The translations under genes and the position numbers were made by a program. The notes beneath the pieces are model-generated. The model saw only the letters and a list, made by a program, of their open reading frames with translations. It did not search any database and was not told where the DNA came from. Below are positions 6,020-6,391 of a stretch of DNA of 6,391 bases, one piece after another. The stretch is from Lachnospiraceae bacterium. Lineage in GTDB: Bacteria; Bacillota_A; Clostridia; Lachnospirales; Lachnospiraceae. Within the stretch, counting starts at the first letter, position 1, and every line of letters starts with the position of its first letter. Location of the stretch: NCBI GenBank assembly GCA_017464045.1, contig JAFUEG010000262.1, forward strand, positions 1-6,391. Reading direction: 5' to 3'.

Positions 6020-6205
6020 ATGGCACTTGAAAGCTTACCGAAGGATGCGATTATGCTGCTTAGCTTCGTCAATACGAGACTTAGGGATGACGGGATTGAT
6101 TTGGACAGCTTATGCAGTCAGTTTGATGTATCAAAGGATGAGATTGTTAAAAAGCTTGACAGCGTAGGTTATACTTATAATGTTGAGTTAAATAAGTTTA
6201 TATAA
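6020..6205 (+). CDS. DUF4250 domain-containing small protein, 61 residues
   Basis: The whole protein matches the short DUF4250 family, recognised by LPKDAIMLLSFVNTRLRDD (6-24), the middle part LDSLCSQFDVSKDEIVKKL, and the ending YTYNVELNKF. The middle has the rhythm of a small helix-turn-helix (…LCSQFDVSKDEIVKKL…), so a nucleic-acid or protein contact role is possible, but the family has no assigned function. The ATG begins one base after the stop of the CobL-like gene. GAGG (6007-6010) inside the end of that gene, nine bases upstream, can serve as its ribosome site, so the two are very probably translationally coupled. It is the last gene before the hairpin at 6219-6246. Confidence 0.88.
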   Translation: MALESLPKDAIMLLSFVNTRLRDDGIDLDSLCSQFDVSKDEIVKKLDSVGYTYNVELNKFI

Positions 6206-6218
6206 TAAATGAAATTAT

Positions 6219-6246
6219 TGATACAAGGCATATTTGCCTTGTATCA
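6219..6246 (+). terminator. Perfect 12-bp hairpin after the DUF4250 gene, possible terminator
   Basis: TGATACAAGGCA pairs perfectly with TGCCTTGTATCA around a TATT loop, 14 bases after the DUF4250 stop. It is placed as a terminator, but the following TGCTTTGC is a poor U-run, so termination may be partial or factor-dependent. mRNA 3' end protection is an alternative role. Confidence 0.6.
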
Positions 6247-6316
6247 TGCTTTGCACGATAAGGCTGTTAAGTGGATTTTGAGCTTGTTTATAAATACATT
6301 TGACAGATTCGCGATA

Positions 6317-6344
6317 TCAAGTAGGGAAATTGTTTCCTGCTTGA
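6317..6344 (+). other. Second 12-bp hairpin upstream of the next gene
   Basis: TCAAGTAGGGAA pairs with TTTCCTGCTTGA around ATTG (ten Watson-Crick and two G-T pairs). The following bases (CTAATATAATGTATAATT) are A/T-rich but not a U-run, so it is not a normal terminator. It ends 38 bases before a ribosome site and could be an operator palindrome or a leader hairpin. TTGACA at 6300-6305 lies just upstream, but no good -10 box follows at 16-18 bases. Apart from the two hairpins I see no gene in 6206-6391. Confidence 0.45.
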
Positions 6345-6382
6345 CTAATATAATGTATAATTACAATATTTAAAAGATTTTT

Positions 6383-6387
6383 GGAGG
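6383..6387 (+). promoter_or_regulatory. Ribosome binding site of a gene starting just past the window
   Basis: GGAGG followed by AAAT reaches the window edge. The spacing predicts a start codon within the next few bases beyond 6391, on the plus strand. The product cannot be seen. AT-rich DNA with two TATAAT matches (6351-6356 and 6357-6362 area) precedes it and may include its promoter. Confidence 0.6.
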
Positions 6388-6391
6388 AAAT

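Noticed and set aside
6300..6328. Promoter with -35 box TTGACA at 6300-6305
   Set aside because: The bases 17 downstream (AGGGAA) do not resemble a -10 box, and the better TATAAT matches lie too far away.

Overview
The window looks like chromosomal DNA of a low-GC Gram-positive anaerobe, most likely a member of the Clostridia close to Lachnospiraceae. This is inferred from A/T-rich DNA, strong AGGAGG-type ribosome sites, consensus sigma-A promoters, a clostridial FtsH paralogue, a DUF4143 ATPase and a DUF4250 protein. No plasmid, phage or transposase gene is visible.

Layout. (1) Bases 2-1702, plus strand: the 3' part of an ftsH protease gene, then a yfbR-type 5'-deoxynucleotidase gene 27 bases downstream and probably in the same transcript. 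(2) Bases 1712-1842: a nested, largely self-complementary element that can act as a bidirectional terminator between convergent genes. (3) Bases 1854-3173, minus strand: a lone AAA/DUF4143 ATPase gene with its own promoter (3240-3268). A ribosome site places its start five codons inside the longest reading frame. (4) Bases 3174-3525: a divergent intergenic region with back-to-back promoters. Its plus-strand leader holds a hairpin-rich element: two exact 41-bp direct repeats exactly 120 bp apart, enclosing a possible three-way junction. All four hairpins have a GAA loop. (5) Bases 3526-6205, plus strand: an AI-2E family membrane protein, a CobL-like protein and a DUF4250 protein, probably one operon. 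(6) Bases 6206-6391: two 12-bp hairpins and a ribosome site for a gene that starts beyond the window.

How the genes fit together. FtsH (membrane protein quality control) and YfbR (dNMP dephosphorylation) are housekeeping functions. The second operon is more puzzling. Its middle gene aligns by eye with the C-terminal half of CbiE plus CbiT, the cobalamin methyltransferases fused in CobL, but it lacks the CbiE N-terminal half and the glycine-rich SAM loop of CbiT. It is not next to any cobalamin gene. It is almost overlapped by the DUF4250 gene (1-base gap), so the two are probably made together. The best candidates for something undescribed are the hairpin-rich leader element, which has two mutually exclusive pairings, and the CobL-like pseudoenzyme with its DUF4250 partner. 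Both readings were made by eye, without a database search.
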